A DNA stretch of 64,000 bases from Zhengella sp020637775 (GTDB taxonomy: Bacteria > Pseudomonadota > Alphaproteobacteria > Rhizobiales > Rhizobiaceae): the NCBI RefSeq assembly GCF_041397485.1, contig NZ_JAWKWO010000006.1, positions 271,858 through 335,857 on the forward strand, written 5' to 3'. The notes under the pieces were generated by a model. It was not told where the DNA came from. It made no database searches and saw only the letters and a program-made list of their open reading frames with translations. Positions 17,577-26,240 of the stretch are shown here, in pieces. Position 1 is the stretch's first letter. Every line of letters starts with the position of its first letter. The position numbers and the translations under genes were made by a program.

Positions 17577-17813
17577 CTATTGAGGCTTCACGATGGCGCC
17601 GACGATGCGCCGGACAAGCGGATTGACGAACAGCACCATGGGGAAGGCGAGCGACCAGGATGGCAGCCATGCCGCCAGCCAGAGCGCAAGGAACCCCGGA
17701 TCCGCGCCCCGCGCCAGAAACACCGAAAGGCCCGAGACCATCAACGACATCATGCCGGTCAGGAGCAGGCCGAAGGCAAGCGGCTCGAACCGCCGCGGCA
17801 GGAACGGTCTCAT
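17577..17813 (-). CDS. DUF2798-like small membrane protein
   Basis: A 78-residue protein with two hydrophobic helices (FGLLLTGMMSLMVSGLSVFL and WLPSWSLAFPMVLFVNPLVR). The order of features, including the W-x2-S-W-x3-F-P pattern, resembles DUF2798, a family of unknown role. The frame is open into leuD, but an ATG at 17813 gives the normal size. It lies 19 nt downstream of the leuD stop and is probably in the same transcript. Confidence 0.7.
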   Translation of the reverse strand: MRPFLPRRFEPLAFGLLLTGMMSLMVSGLSVFLARGADPGFLALWLAAWLPSWSLAFPMVLFVNPLVRRIVGAIVKPQ

Positions 17814-17832
17814 CCGCGCTGTCCCGGCAGGG

Positions 17833-18438
17833 TCAGGCCCAGGGGCGCGTTTCCGCCGACGTCTTCTCGAACGTGTCGATGGCCGAGGCCTTCTCCAGTG
17901 TGAGGCCGATATCGTCCAGGCCGTTGAGCAGGCAATGGCGCTTGAACGGGTCCAGTTCGAACGTGATGACGCCGCCATCGGGACCGCGGATTTCCATGGC
18001 TTCGAGATCGACCGTGAGCGTGGCATTGGAACCGCGCTCGGCGTCGTCCATCAGCTTGTCGAGTTCTTCCTGGCTGACCTTGATCGGCAGGATGCCGTTC
18101 TTGAAGCAATTGTTGTAGAAAATGTCGGCGAACGACGTGGAAATCACGCAGCGGATGCCGAAATCGAGCAATGCCCAGGGCGCGTGTTCGCGCGACGAGC
18201 CGCAGCCGAAATTGTCACCGGCCACCAGGATTTGCGCTTGGCGGTAGGCCGGCTTGTTGAGAACGAAATCCGGATTTTCCGAGCCGTCCTCATTGTAGCG
18301 CATTTCCGAAAACAGGCCCTTTCCGAGCCCCGTGCGCTTGATCGTCTTCAGGTAATCCTTCGGAATGATCATGTCCGTGTCGATATTGACGATCGGCATC
18401 GGTGCGGCAACGCCGGTGAGCTTGGTGAACTTGTCCAT
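17833..18438 (-). CDS. leuD: 3-isopropylmalate dehydratase small subunit
   Basis: A 201-residue subunit that, with LeuC (not in the window), isomerises 2- to 3-isopropylmalate in leucine synthesis. It shows the swivel-domain pattern: N-terminal MDKFTKLTGVAAPMPIVNIDTDMIIPK, the substrate-recognition loop DNFGCGSSREHAPWAL, and the C-terminal DPFKRHCLLNGLDDIGLTLE. Full length. The ATG at 18438 fits the family start. leuB lies 1.8 kb further along the same strand. Confidence 0.97.
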   Translation of the reverse strand: MDKFTKLTGVAAPMPIVNIDTDMIIPKDYLKTIKRTGLGKGLFSEMRYNEDGSENPDFVLNKPAYRQAQILVAGDNFGCGSSREHAPWALLDFGIRCVISTSFADIFYNNCFKNGILPIKVSQEELDKLMDDAERGSNATLTVDLEAMEIRGPDGGVITFELDPFKRHCLLNGLDDIGLTLEKASAIDTFEKTSAETRPWA

Positions 18439-18523
18439 GGCCGTTTCCCTGAAAACTGTCTGGCTTGCGCTTTAGCAAAGGCGCGCCGAATTTCAAAGAG
18501 GCTGCCGCATCATCCGTGCAACG

Positions 18524-18539
18524 CGTTTCACGTGAATCG
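18524..18539. promoter_or_regulatory. Weak parS-like site
   Basis: Contains the core TTTCACGTGAA with weaker flanks (CGTTTCACGTGAATCG), about 13 of 16 positions of the consensus TGTTTCACGTGAAACA. It is intergenic, upstream of leuD, and 18-20 kb from parAB. It could be a weak ParB site or a coincidental palindrome. Confidence 0.35.
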
Positions 18540-18555
18540 CGCCGGCTGTCGGAAA

Positions 18556-19725
18556 TCAGATCACGTTGAGTTCTTTCAACGCCACGCCGGCCGCGATCCG
18601 GTCATGGGAAAAGCGCGACAGGTCGATCGTCCGGTAGGCGCCGTGAACGATGCGTTCGGCTATGGCATTGCCGGCCGCCGGCGCCTGCTGCAGGCCGTGG
18701 CCGGAAAACCCGTTGCAGAACCAGAAATTCGTCACATCGGCATGAGGGCCGATCACCGCATTCTGGTCCAGCGTGTTGTAGTCATAGTGCCCCGCCCAGG
18801 CGCGGCCCGGTTTGATTGCCTCGAAGGCAGGCACGCGCGCGGCCAGAACCGGCCAGATCACGTTTTCGAACAGGTCCCAGTCCGGTTCGAAATCGGCCTC
18901 GTCGGCCCGGCTTTCGGCCACGCTGTCCTCCGCGCCACCGCAAATGTACACGGAGCCTTCCGGGCGCACATAGACGCCGGTCGGATCCACCATCAACGGC
19001 ATGTCGTCGAATTGCGCCTTGCAATCGAAGACGAAGACCGAGCGCTTGCGCGGTTCCACCGGCAAGACGATGCCGGCCATGGCGGCGATCGCCCCGGCCT
19101 GCGGCCCGCCCGCATTGATGAACGTACCGCACTCCAGATGCGCACCGCTTTCCAGCCGGACCGTCCGCACGTCGCCACCCGCCACATCGAGGCCGCAAAC
19201 CGTGCCGGTCACGGCATCGACATCCCGGCCCTTCAACGAGCGGCGGAACAGCGCCAGTAGATGATGCGCATCGAACCAGCCTTCGCCACTCACGCCATAG
19301 GCGCCCGCGGCAATGCCGCCCGTGTCGAGCCAGGAAAACCGCTTCGCCAGCGCCCCACCGTTTTCCAGCACGATATCCGCGCCGGCGGCCATCTGCACCG
19401 CGTGGTTGGCCTCAAGGATGGGCAGGCCGTCCTCGCTCGCCAGGATCAGGTAGCCCTTTTCGCGAAAGGCAATGTCGGCATCGTCCCCGAAATGGCTGTT
19501 CAGATCCCGGAAGAAATCAAGCGTGAAGCGCGAGAGCGCGATGTTCTCGGCAATCGAGAACTGCTGCCGGATGGAGGCGCAGGAAAGCGTGGTTGCCGCG
19601 CGGGTGAAAGCGGGATCCCGCTCGACCACGGCGATGGATCCCTCGAACCCGTGTTCGCGCAGGAACCAGGCGATGGAAGAGCCCATGATGGCCCCGCCCG
19701 CGATCACGATATCGTAGGTTTGCAT
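18556..19725 (-). CDS. FAD-dependent oxidoreductase (DadA/sarcosine-oxidase-like)
   Basis: A 389-residue flavoprotein of the DAO family. The N-terminal dinucleotide-binding motif is IVIAGGAIMGSSIAWFLRE, and the conserved acidic end of strand beta-2 is VVERD. Near the C-terminus are RAWAGHYDYNTLDQNAVIG and FWFCNGFSGHGLQQAPAAG, the second FAD-binding block. Such enzymes oxidise amines, typically D-amino acids, glycine or sarcosine derivatives. The ATG at 19725 gives the family start. It diverges from the CoA-ester lyase operon, which may mark a small catabolic cluster. Confidence 0.88.
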   Translation of the reverse strand: MQTYDIVIAGGAIMGSSIAWFLREHGFEGSIAVVERDPAFTRAATTLSCASIRQQFSIAENIALSRFTLDFFRDLNSHFGDDADIAFREKGYLILASEDGLPILEANHAVQMAAGADIVLENGGALAKRFSWLDTGGIAAGAYGVSGEGWFDAHHLLALFRRSLKGRDVDAVTGTVCGLDVAGGDVRTVRLESGAHLECGTFINAGGPQAGAIAAMAGIVLPVEPRKRSVFVFDCKAQFDDMPLMVDPTGVYVRPEGSVYICGGAEDSVAESRADEADFEPDWDLFENVIWPVLAARVPAFEAIKPGRAWAGHYDYNTLDQNAVIGPHADVTNFWFCNGFSGHGLQQAPAAGNAIAERIVHGAYRTIDLSRFSHDRIAAGVALKELNVI

Positions 19726-19862
19726 GCATGCCGCTCCGCGCAATTGCCGCCCCGGCTTTGGTCCGGCGCTTGCCGGGAGTGTCAGCAGAAAAGCACGCCG
19801 ATGGAAAGGGGGGCCATGCAATTTGCCTTGCCCCGGCACGAGATCGGCGGCTAGATCAGGGG

Positions 19863-20753
19863 ATGACGCAGGAAACGCTACGACCCCGCCGCGCGGTTCT
19901 CTATGTGCCGGCTTCCAGTCCCAAGGCCCTTGCCAAGGTGCCCGGCTTGTCTGCCGATGCGGTCATTTTCGATCTGGAGGATGCCGTCGCGCCAGGGGAA
20001 AAGGACGCCGCCCGCGAGGCGCTGCGTCAGCATTTCCGCGAGCATCGCGACGCGCCCTTCGAGCGAATCATCCGCATCAACGCGCTGGCCGGCGAATGGG
20101 GGGCGGAGGATCTGCTGGCCGCGCGCGGCTGCCGCCCGGACGGCATTCTCCTGCCAAAGGTGGATGGCCCGGGTGACGTGCTCGACGCCGCCGATGCACT
20201 GGCCGAGACCGATGCGCCCGGCTGCATCGCGCTGTGGGCCATGATCGAGACGCCGCGCGCCATGCTGAACCTGCCGGCCATTGCCGAGCTGGCGCGCAAT
20301 CCGGGCGCACGCCTCGCCTGTTTCGTGGCCGGAACCAACGATCTGGTCAAGGATACGGGCATTGCCATGACGCCCGGTCGCGAATACCTGCGCCCGCTTC
20401 TGTTGCAGATGGTGCTTGCCGCACGCGCCGGCGGCATCACCGTTCTGGATGGCGTTTCCAACCAGTTCCGCGATCTGGACGCCTTCACCGCCGAATGCGT
20501 ACAGGGCGCGGCCCTCGGCTTTGACGGCAAGACGCTGATCCACCCGGCCCAGATCGAACCGGCGAGAACAGCCTTTTCGCCCACGCCCGAGGCGATTGCC
20601 GGCGCGCTGGCCATCCGTGCGGCCTTCGCCGAACCGGCCAATGCCGGCAAGGGGGTGATCTCGGTGGACGGGCGCATGATCGAACGGCTGCACCTGGACC
20701 AGGCCGAGCGCCTTCTGGCGCGCGCCGGCCTTCGCATGGGGAATGGAGAATGA
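19863..20753 (+). CDS. HpcH/HpaI-type CoA-ester lyase (citrate lyase beta-like)
   Basis: A 296-residue TIM-barrel enzyme of the CitE/malyl-CoA lyase group. Family landmarks: RRAVLYVPASSPKALAK at the start, DAVIFDLEDAVAPGEKDAARE (acidic metal-binding site), a WAMIETPRAMLNLPAIA block, FVAGTNDLVKD, and GFDGKTLIHPAQIE near the end. It should cleave or form a C-C bond in a CoA thioester such as malyl-CoA or citramalyl-CoA; the substrate is unknown. It overlaps the next gene by 4 nt and heads a three-gene operon. Confidence 0.9.
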   Translation: MTQETLRPRRAVLYVPASSPKALAKVPGLSADAVIFDLEDAVAPGEKDAAREALRQHFREHRDAPFERIIRINALAGEWGAEDLLAARGCRPDGILLPKVDGPGDVLDAADALAETDAPGCIALWAMIETPRAMLNLPAIAELARNPGARLACFVAGTNDLVKDTGIAMTPGREYLRPLLLQMVLAARAGGITVLDGVSNQFRDLDAFTAECVQGAALGFDGKTLIHPAQIEPARTAFSPTPEAIAGALAIRAAFAEPANAGKGVISVDGRMIERLHLDQAERLLARAGLRMGNGE

Positions 20754-20956
20754 AACTTTACCGCTTTCTGACCGGCGCCGACGACGCCGCTTTCTGCCAC
20801 AAGGTGACCGCGGCGCTGAACAAGGGCTGGATGCTGCATGGATCGCCGACCTATGCCTTCAATGCCCTGACCGGCACGATGCAATGCGGCCAGGCGGTGA
20901 TCAAGGAAGTCGATGGCGTGGATTACGAACCGGACATGAAGCTGGGCGAATGGTGA
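20750..20956 (+). CDS. DUF1737 protein
   Basis: A 68-residue protein that starts inside the stop region of the lyase gene (ATGA overlap). It has the DUF1737 pattern: MKLYRFLTGADDAAFCHKVTAALNKGW followed by GSPTYAFN. The family has no known function. It also overlaps the next gene's start by 7 nt, so the three genes are translationally coupled. Confidence 0.88.
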   Translation: MKLYRFLTGADDAAFCHKVTAALNKGWMLHGSPTYAFNALTGTMQCGQAVIKEVDGVDYEPDMKLGEW

Positions 20957-22101
20957 ACGAGGCGCTGATCGGCAGCCTGACGGCCTTGCGCCGCGAGCTG
21001 CACCGCAATCCCGAAATATCCGGCGACGAGGGCTGGACGGCGGCACGCATCGCCGACGCATTGAAGCATTGCGAACCGGATCACCTTCTCACGGGCATTG
21101 GCGGCCATGGCGTCGTCGCCATATGGGAGAGCGGCAGCCCCGGACCCTCTGTCATGATCCGCAGCGAACTGGATGGCTTGCCGATCATCGACAAGGCGCC
21201 GGTCGAGTGGCGCTCGACCATCGAGGGACGCGGCCACCTGTGCGGCCATGATGGCCACATGGCCATTCTCATGGGCCTTGCACGCCAGCTTCACGCCCGG
21301 CCCATCGCCAGGGGCCGCGCCATCCTGCTCTACCAGCCGGCCGAGGAAAACGGGGCCGGCGCCGCCGCCATGCTGGCCGATCCGCGCTTCGCCGGGATAC
21401 GGCCCGACATCGCCTTTGCCCTGCACAACCTGCCCGGCATGGAAAAAGGTGCCGTCGCCATCCGGCCAGGCCCCATGTGCTATGCATCCGAAGGCCTGTC
21501 CATCCGCCTGACCGGGCGCACGTCCCACGCCAGTCAGCCGGAAGCAGGCCTCAGCCCTGCTGCCGCCATGTGCGAACTGGTCGATGGCTTGCCGCGCCTG
21601 CCTGCCACGCTCGGGCATCCTGCCGGCCAGTCGGTGGTGACACTGGTTCATGCCCGCCTTGGCGAGGAGGCCTTCGGCATTGCGCCCGGCGAGGCCCATG
21701 TCATGGCCACGCTGCGGGCGATCGACGATGAAAGGCAGGACGCGCTGATGCAGGCGGCCCGCGCCATGGCTGAGGCCGGCGCCGGGCGCCACGGGCTGGA
21801 GATCGCGATGGAAACGGCGGACGGTTTTGCCGCCAATGTCAACGATGCAGCCGCTGTGGCCCATGTTGAATCGGCCTTTGCCAGGCTCGGCCTGACGGTC
21901 ATGCCGCTAGCGGGTCCGTTCCGCTGGTCGGAGGATTTCGGCCGCTTCGGCCAGGCCTGCCCGACGGCCATGTTCGTTCTGGGGGCCGGCGAGGACCATC
22001 CGCCGCTGCATGCGCCGGACTACGACTTTCCCGACAGCATCATCGCGCCCGGCATGGCCGTGTTCGAACAGGTGATTCGCGATCTCTGCGGCGCGGCTTA
22101 A
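20950..22101 (+). CDS. M20-family amidohydrolase (hippurate hydrolase-like)
   Basis: A 383-residue metal-dependent amidohydrolase of the M20D group (IAA-amino acid or N-acyl hydrolase type). The N-terminus LRRELHRNPEISGDE and the dimetal motifs LCGHDGHMA and LYQPAEENGAGA (E-E) are intact, with HAPDYDFPD near the C-terminus. It would release an acyl group from an N-acyl amino acid. The ATG at 20950 overlaps the DUF1737 stop. It is the last gene of the lyase-DUF1737 operon, and the divergent FAD oxidoreductase nearby makes a catabolic cluster plausible. Confidence 0.88.
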   Translation: MVNEALIGSLTALRRELHRNPEISGDEGWTAARIADALKHCEPDHLLTGIGGHGVVAIWESGSPGPSVMIRSELDGLPIIDKAPVEWRSTIEGRGHLCGHDGHMAILMGLARQLHARPIARGRAILLYQPAEENGAGAAAMLADPRFAGIRPDIAFALHNLPGMEKGAVAIRPGPMCYASEGLSIRLTGRTSHASQPEAGLSPAAAMCELVDGLPRLPATLGHPAGQSVVTLVHARLGEEAFGIAPGEAHVMATLRAIDDERQDALMQAARAMAEAGAGRHGLEIAMETADGFAANVNDAAAVAHVESAFARLGLTVMPLAGPFRWSEDFGRFGQACPTAMFVLGAGEDHPPLHAPDYDFPDSIIAPGMAVFEQVIRDLCGAA

Positions 22102-22181
22102 CGCCGGTCAAGGCAAATGGCCATGTTGACCGGCATCTTCAAATGGAAGGCCGCGGCGCGGCGCGGAAAGGGAGATGAGAC

Positions 22182-22532
22182 ATGGGGCGGAATTTTCTGG
22201 GTGTCTGTGCCATTGCGGCGGGAGTGGTCTTGCCAGCTGTTCCGGCGCAGGCTGGCGATTGCACGGGTTACGTGGTGGGTGTGCGGCCGATCTCGCAATA
22301 CGACCATGACCGTGGCAACGGCTTCCTTGCCGTGCGCACCGGTCCGGGCACGCGCTACCGCCAGATCGGCGAACTCTATGCCGGCGATGAAGTCTCGGTC
22401 TGGGATCGTGCCGGCAACTGGTATCAGGTGGCCTGCATGGCGGGCGACTGCACCGATCCCTATTGGGGCCGGCCAAGCCCGCGCGGCTGGGTTTCTGCGC
22501 GTTATATCGACGCGATTGGCGTCTGCCCGTGA
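22182..22532 (+). CDS. Secreted protein with a bacterial SH3 domain
   Basis: A 116-residue protein. A signal peptide covers about residues 1-23 (FLGVCAIAAGVVLPAVPAQA). The rest is one SH3b domain: FLAVRTGPGTRYRQIGELYAGDEVSVWDRAGNWYQVAC, then GWVSARYID at the C-terminus. Four cysteines in the mature part (DCTGY, VACM, DCTD and VCP) suggest disulfides. SH3b domains often bind peptidoglycan. It is preceded by AAGGGAG and stands alone. Confidence 0.85.
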   Translation: MGRNFLGVCAIAAGVVLPAVPAQAGDCTGYVVGVRPISQYDHDRGNGFLAVRTGPGTRYRQIGELYAGDEVSVWDRAGNWYQVACMAGDCTDPYWGRPSPRGWVSARYIDAIGVCP

Positions 22533-22554
22533 GGGAACAGGAAAACCGGCCGGT

Positions 22555-22935
22555 TCAGCCGGCCAGCCGCCGCGCCCGTTGCGGCGCTTCGCCATCGCGC
22601 ATCAGCAGGGCCATGGCCTTCAGGTAATCGACCGGCTTGGCCAGCAGAGGCGGGTTTTCAAGGCCCGTCTGCTCGATCGTGTCCAGGCTGGCGCCTGAGA
22701 CGAGAAAGAAGGGCAGGCCGGCGGCCCTGAGCGCATGGGCAACCGGAGTCACCACGCCATCGGGCAGGTTGAAATCGAGTATGGCCCCGTCCACATCCTC
22801 CAGCAGCAGGATGCGTTGTGCCTCGGCGACGCTTTGCGCCAGGATGACGGCATAACCGGCCGCCTCGGCCTGGGTGGCAGCATCCATGGCAAGCCACGCG
22901 TCGTCTTCCACGATAAGCAGGGTCGGCTTGTGCAT
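22555..22935 (-). CDS. Single-domain response regulator (CheY-like)
   Basis: A 126-residue receiver domain without an output domain. The acidic pair is in LIVEDDAWLAM, the phosphoacceptor Asp is in GAILDFNLPDG, and the conserved Lys is in LLAKPVDYLKAM. The Thr/Ser position falls in LVSGAS. It should take phosphate from a histidine kinase not encoded nearby. The ATG at 22935 has AAGGGAG before it; the frame is open to 22980. Single-domain regulators are common phosphorelay parts in alphaproteobacteria. Confidence 0.9.
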   Translation of the reverse strand: MHKPTLLIVEDDAWLAMDAATQAEAAGYAVILAQSVAEAQRILLLEDVDGAILDFNLPDGVVTPVAHALRAAGLPFFLVSGASLDTIEQTGLENPPLLAKPVDYLKAMALLMRDGEAPQRARRLAG

Positions 22936-23082
22936 GGCACTCCCTTTCGTCCCTTGATCCCGTATGTCCCGACCGCTCAACGCCGGAAAATGCGAGAGGT
23001 TTCCCCTGCCTGCCGATGGTCGGGCAACATGGTTAACGAAGGGTTCAGCCTGTGCTTGAAGGCGGGGGGAAAAGCGGCGGTT

Positions 23083-23508
23083 TCAGCCTGCCTGTTCCTC
23101 GATACGCGCCATGTCGTCATCCGACAGCCCGAAATGGTGGCCGATCTCGTGGATGAGGACATGGGTGACAATGTCGCCCAGCATCTCGTCGCTCTCCGCC
23201 CAGTAGTCGAGAATGGCACGCCGGTAGAGCGTGATGCGATTCGGCCCCTCGCCTGTCTGCGGGTTCCACCGCTCCGCAATGCCGCGGCCCTCGAACAGGC
23301 CGAGCAGGTCGAACGGGGTTTCCAGCGCCAGCGCATCGAGGATTTCTTCCTCGGGAAAATCCGCCACCTGGATCACGATCTCGCCGGTAAGGGCCCGGAA
23401 CTGGCCGGGAAGATGCGCATAGGCCTCCATCGCCATCAGCTCGATCTCTGCGAGCGTGGGCGCGGCGGCTGTCTGCCAGTTGCGGGTTGCGTAAATGCGG
23501 GCCATCAC
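23083..23508 (-). CDS. Zincin-like metallopeptidase family protein
   Basis: A 141-residue protein with the zinc-binding motif in HVLIHEIGHHFGLSDDDM (H-E-x2-H with a third ligand about six residues on). This is the MMP/DUF1025-type small metallopeptidase family, whose substrate is unknown. It is full length for that family. The two Met codons at the start (MMARIYA) leave a one-residue uncertainty. It faces the imuA operon divergently. Confidence 0.88.
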   Translation of the reverse strand: MMARIYATRNWQTAAAPTLAEIELMAMEAYAHLPGQFRALTGEIVIQVADFPEEEILDALALETPFDLLGLFEGRGIAERWNPQTGEGPNRITLYRRAILDYWAESDEMLGDIVTHVLIHEIGHHFGLSDDDMARIEEQAG

Positions 23509-23650
23509 CTTTTCCTGTCCGGCCCATATAGGCGCTTTTGCCTCCCGTTTGAAGCACGTGCCCCGGATTCAGCCCTGCGGCCTGTTCATGGCATGGAGAA
23601 GAATCTTTTCCTGCCCGCTTGACTCCGGGGGGCAGCTCTGGAATCCATAA

Positions 23651-23665
23651 GAACATAACAGGAAC
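23651..23665. promoter_or_regulatory. LexA box (SOS operator) upstream of imuA
   Basis: The sequence GAAC-ATAACAG-GAAC matches the alphaproteobacterial LexA operator GTTC-N7-GTTC read on the other strand. It lies 96 nt upstream of the imuA start, where it can repress the imuA-imuB-dnaE2 operon until LexA is cleaved after DNA damage. Confidence 0.88.
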
Positions 23666-23760
23666 ATTTAAGGCGGCGACCTGCCTGGCACTGCAATCGC
23701 AGGCCGGAGGATCGCTTGTCCCTTGCCTTGATCACAGGGCCTGAAGAAAGGACACGCGCC

Positions 23761-24753
23761 ATGGCCACCCGCGCCGTGACGGAGGAGCTTTTGCGCGATC
23801 TGCGCCGGCGGATTGCGGCCATAGAGGATGAAACGCCCCGCCTCCGGCAGGTTGAGGCGGAAACGCCCAGCCATGGCGAAAACGCCACCGGCGGCACGCT
23901 CCTGCGTGAGCACGGCCGCCCGGTGGAAGGCTTGCGCCATGCCCGCGCCGAACGGGTGTCCACGGGCGACGGGTCTGCCGACCGGTTGCTGGGCGGCGGC
24001 TTGCCGCTGGCGGCCCTGAGCGAGGTGATCGCGCCTGAAACCCGGGATGCGGGCGCGGCGGCAGCGCTGGCGCTCGGTCTGGCGCTGCGGGCGCATCGCG
24101 CCCGCAAGACGGGCGCGCCGCAGGCGCCGCTGCTCTGGGCCACGACCCGCCAGGCCATGGCCGAGGCCGGCATGCCCTGGGCGCCGGGACTGGCCGGCCT
24201 GCTGGGACTGGAGCCGCATCGCCTTCTCGTCGCCGAGGTCCCCCGCCTTGCCGATCTCCTGTGGATCGCGGGCGAGGCGGCGCCGCTGGCCGGCCTGTCT
24301 GCTGTCATCGTGGAGATGCGCGGCAATCCTGCCGCCTGCGACCTGACCGCCACGCGCCGCCTGCACATGCGCGCCCGTCAGGCCGGCCGGCCCGTGATCC
24401 TGCTGCGCCAGGCCGCGCGCGCTGAGGCCAGCGCCGCCCTTCTGCGCCTTCTGGTGCGCGCTGCGCCCTCGGCCCCGGCAAGCGCCTTCGGGGTGATGAT
24501 CGAAGGAACGATCGGCAATCCGGCCTTTTGCCTGACCGTTGACAAGGGCGCCAACGAAACCTGTGACCTGACACTGGAGTGGAACCGCGATGACCAGCGA
24601 TTTGTCCTGCACCCCGGCGCACCGCTGCGCCGGAAACCCGTTCAGCGGCCGCCGTATCCTGGCGCTGTGGTTTCCCTGCCTGCCCACCGACCGGATTCTG
24701 GCCGCCCGCCACGACCGGATCTCACGGACCAGCACGTCCGCCGGCGCGGCTGA
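23761..24753 (+). CDS. imuA: SOS mutagenesis protein ImuA (RecA/SulA-like)
   Basis: A 330-residue RecA-fold protein and the first gene of the SOS mutasome operon. The core LGGGLPLAALSEVIAPETRDAGAAAALALGLALRA (from about residue 77) is the degenerate P-loop region of ImuA, which recruits ImuB and DnaE2 for error-prone lesion bypass. The ATG at 23761 follows AAAGGA at good spacing; the frame is open to 23716 with a TTG. The last 55 codons overlap the imuB start by 164 nt in another frame and look non-conserved, so the protein tail may be poorly constrained. Confidence 0.88.
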   Translation: MATRAVTEELLRDLRRRIAAIEDETPRLRQVEAETPSHGENATGGTLLREHGRPVEGLRHARAERVSTGDGSADRLLGGGLPLAALSEVIAPETRDAGAAAALALGLALRAHRARKTGAPQAPLLWATTRQAMAEAGMPWAPGLAGLLGLEPHRLLVAEVPRLADLLWIAGEAAPLAGLSAVIVEMRGNPAACDLTATRRLHMRARQAGRPVILLRQAARAEASAALLRLLVRAAPSAPASAFGVMIEGTIGNPAFCLTVDKGANETCDLTLEWNRDDQRFVLHPGAPLRRKPVQRPPYPGAVVSLPAHRPDSGRPPRPDLTDQHVRRRG

Positions 24754-26236
24754 ACGCCCGCCGCTGGTGCTGGCCGAAACCATGGCCAATACGCAACGCC
24801 TTTCCGCCTGTTGCGAAAAGGCAGCCGGCCTGGGGCTTGTCCCCGGCCTCGGGCTGGCGGCCGCACGCGCCATGCATCCGGCCATCGAGGTCATGCCGGC
24901 CGACCCGGCGGCCGATGCGCGGTTCCTGAACCGGCTCGCTCTTTGGGCGACACGCTACACTCCGCTTGTCGGGCTGGATGGAACCGACGGCCTGTTTCTC
25001 GACATTGCCGGCTGCGCCCATCTCTTCGGCGGGGAAGAAGCCCTGATGACGGATGCGGTTGCCCGCGCCCGCGCGCTCGGACTGGCCGTGCAGGCCGGCT
25101 TGGCCGCGACGCCGGGCTGCGCCTTTGCCGCGGCCCGTCTGCGCCCCGGCACCATGGTCGCACCCGGCGCCGAGGCGGATTTCATGGCACCCCTGCCGCT
25201 TTCGGCCCTGCGCCTCGAACCGAAGGCCGAAGCCGGCCTGCGCGCCGTTGGCCTTTCCACCATCGGCCGCCTGTCGGCCCAGCCGCGCGCCGCCATTGCG
25301 CGGCGTTTCGGCCAGGCCGTCATCGCCCGTCTCGATGCCGCTCTGGGGCATGCCGGCGAAGCCGTGTCCCCGCTCATGCCGGTCGCCGATCTGTCCGCCG
25401 AACGCCGCCTCGCCGAACCGGTCATGCTGAGCGAACATGTCGAGGAGATCGCGCTGGGCCTGGCCCGGGCGCTGAAACCGGCGCTGGAAGAGCGCGGTCA
25501 GGGCGCACGCCGGCTGGAACTGGCACTCTGGCGCACCGATGGCGCGGTGAAACGCCTGGCCGTCGGCACGGCGCGGCCATTGCGTGAGCCGCGCGCCATT
25601 CGCGACCTGTTTCGCGAGCGGCTCGCGGCGCTGGACGGAACGCTTGATGCCGGCTGCGGTTTCGAGATCCTGCGCATGTCTGTCCTTGCATCCGCACCCT
25701 TCGGCGAAAGCCAGCGCGATCTTGCCGGCGATCCGGCAGACGGTTCGGATGCCGTCGCGGCATTTGCCGAACGCGCGGCGGCACGCTTCGGCCCGCAGGT
25801 CCTGCTTGCGCCCCTCATGCGGGAAAGTCATTGCCCGGAACGCAGCGCGCCTCTCTTTCCCTCCACGCAGATGGGCGGGTCGCCATCGCGCCCCGTTTCC
25901 GGCAACCTGGCGCTCAAGCCCGCTGTTGCAGCCCATGCGCCATGCGCGCCAAGGCCCGTGCGCCTGCTCGCCAGCCCCGAACCCGTCGATGCCATTGCAG
26001 GCATTCCCGACGGTCCGCCCGCCTCCTTCCGCTGGCGCCGGGTGCATTACCGCGTTGCCCGCGCCGAGGGACCGGAGCGCATGGGCCCGGAATGGTGGCG
26101 GGATTCCGCGGATGCGCCGGTGCGCGATTACTGGCGCGTGGAAGACGACACGGGCCGCCGCTTCTGGCTCTACCGGGCCGGTTCTTACGAGAGCGCGGCA
26201 CAGGTGCGCTGGTTCATGCACGGCTTCTTTGCCTGA
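24590..26236 (+). CDS. imuB: Y-family DNA polymerase-like protein ImuB
   Basis: A 548-residue protein with the Y-family polymerase fold. It begins RRILALWFPCLPTDRI, the ImuB counterpart of the polymerase start, and has the little-finger/HhH region around AVGLSTIGRLSAQPRAAIARRFG. ImuB is usually not an active polymerase but bridges the beta clamp, ImuA and DnaE2. The ATG at 24590 lies inside the imuA end, and the conserved part starts about 20 residues later, so the true start could be a little downstream. dnaE2 starts 5 nt after its stop. Confidence 0.88.
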   Translation: MTSDLSCTPAHRCAGNPFSGRRILALWFPCLPTDRILAARHDRISRTSTSAGAAERPPLVLAETMANTQRLSACCEKAAGLGLVPGLGLAAARAMHPAIEVMPADPAADARFLNRLALWATRYTPLVGLDGTDGLFLDIAGCAHLFGGEEALMTDAVARARALGLAVQAGLAATPGCAFAAARLRPGTMVAPGAEADFMAPLPLSALRLEPKAEAGLRAVGLSTIGRLSAQPRAAIARRFGQAVIARLDAALGHAGEAVSPLMPVADLSAERRLAEPVMLSEHVEEIALGLARALKPALEERGQGARRLELALWRTDGAVKRLAVGTARPLREPRAIRDLFRERLAALDGTLDAGCGFEILRMSVLASAPFGESQRDLAGDPADGSDAVAAFAERAAARFGPQVLLAPLMRESHCPERSAPLFPSTQMGGSPSRPVSGNLALKPAVAAHAPCAPRPVRLLASPEPVDAIAGIPDGPPASFRWRRVHYRVARAEGPERMGPEWWRDSADAPVRDYWRVEDDTGRRFWLYRAGSYESAAQVRWFMHGFFA

Positions 26237-26240
26237 GGAC

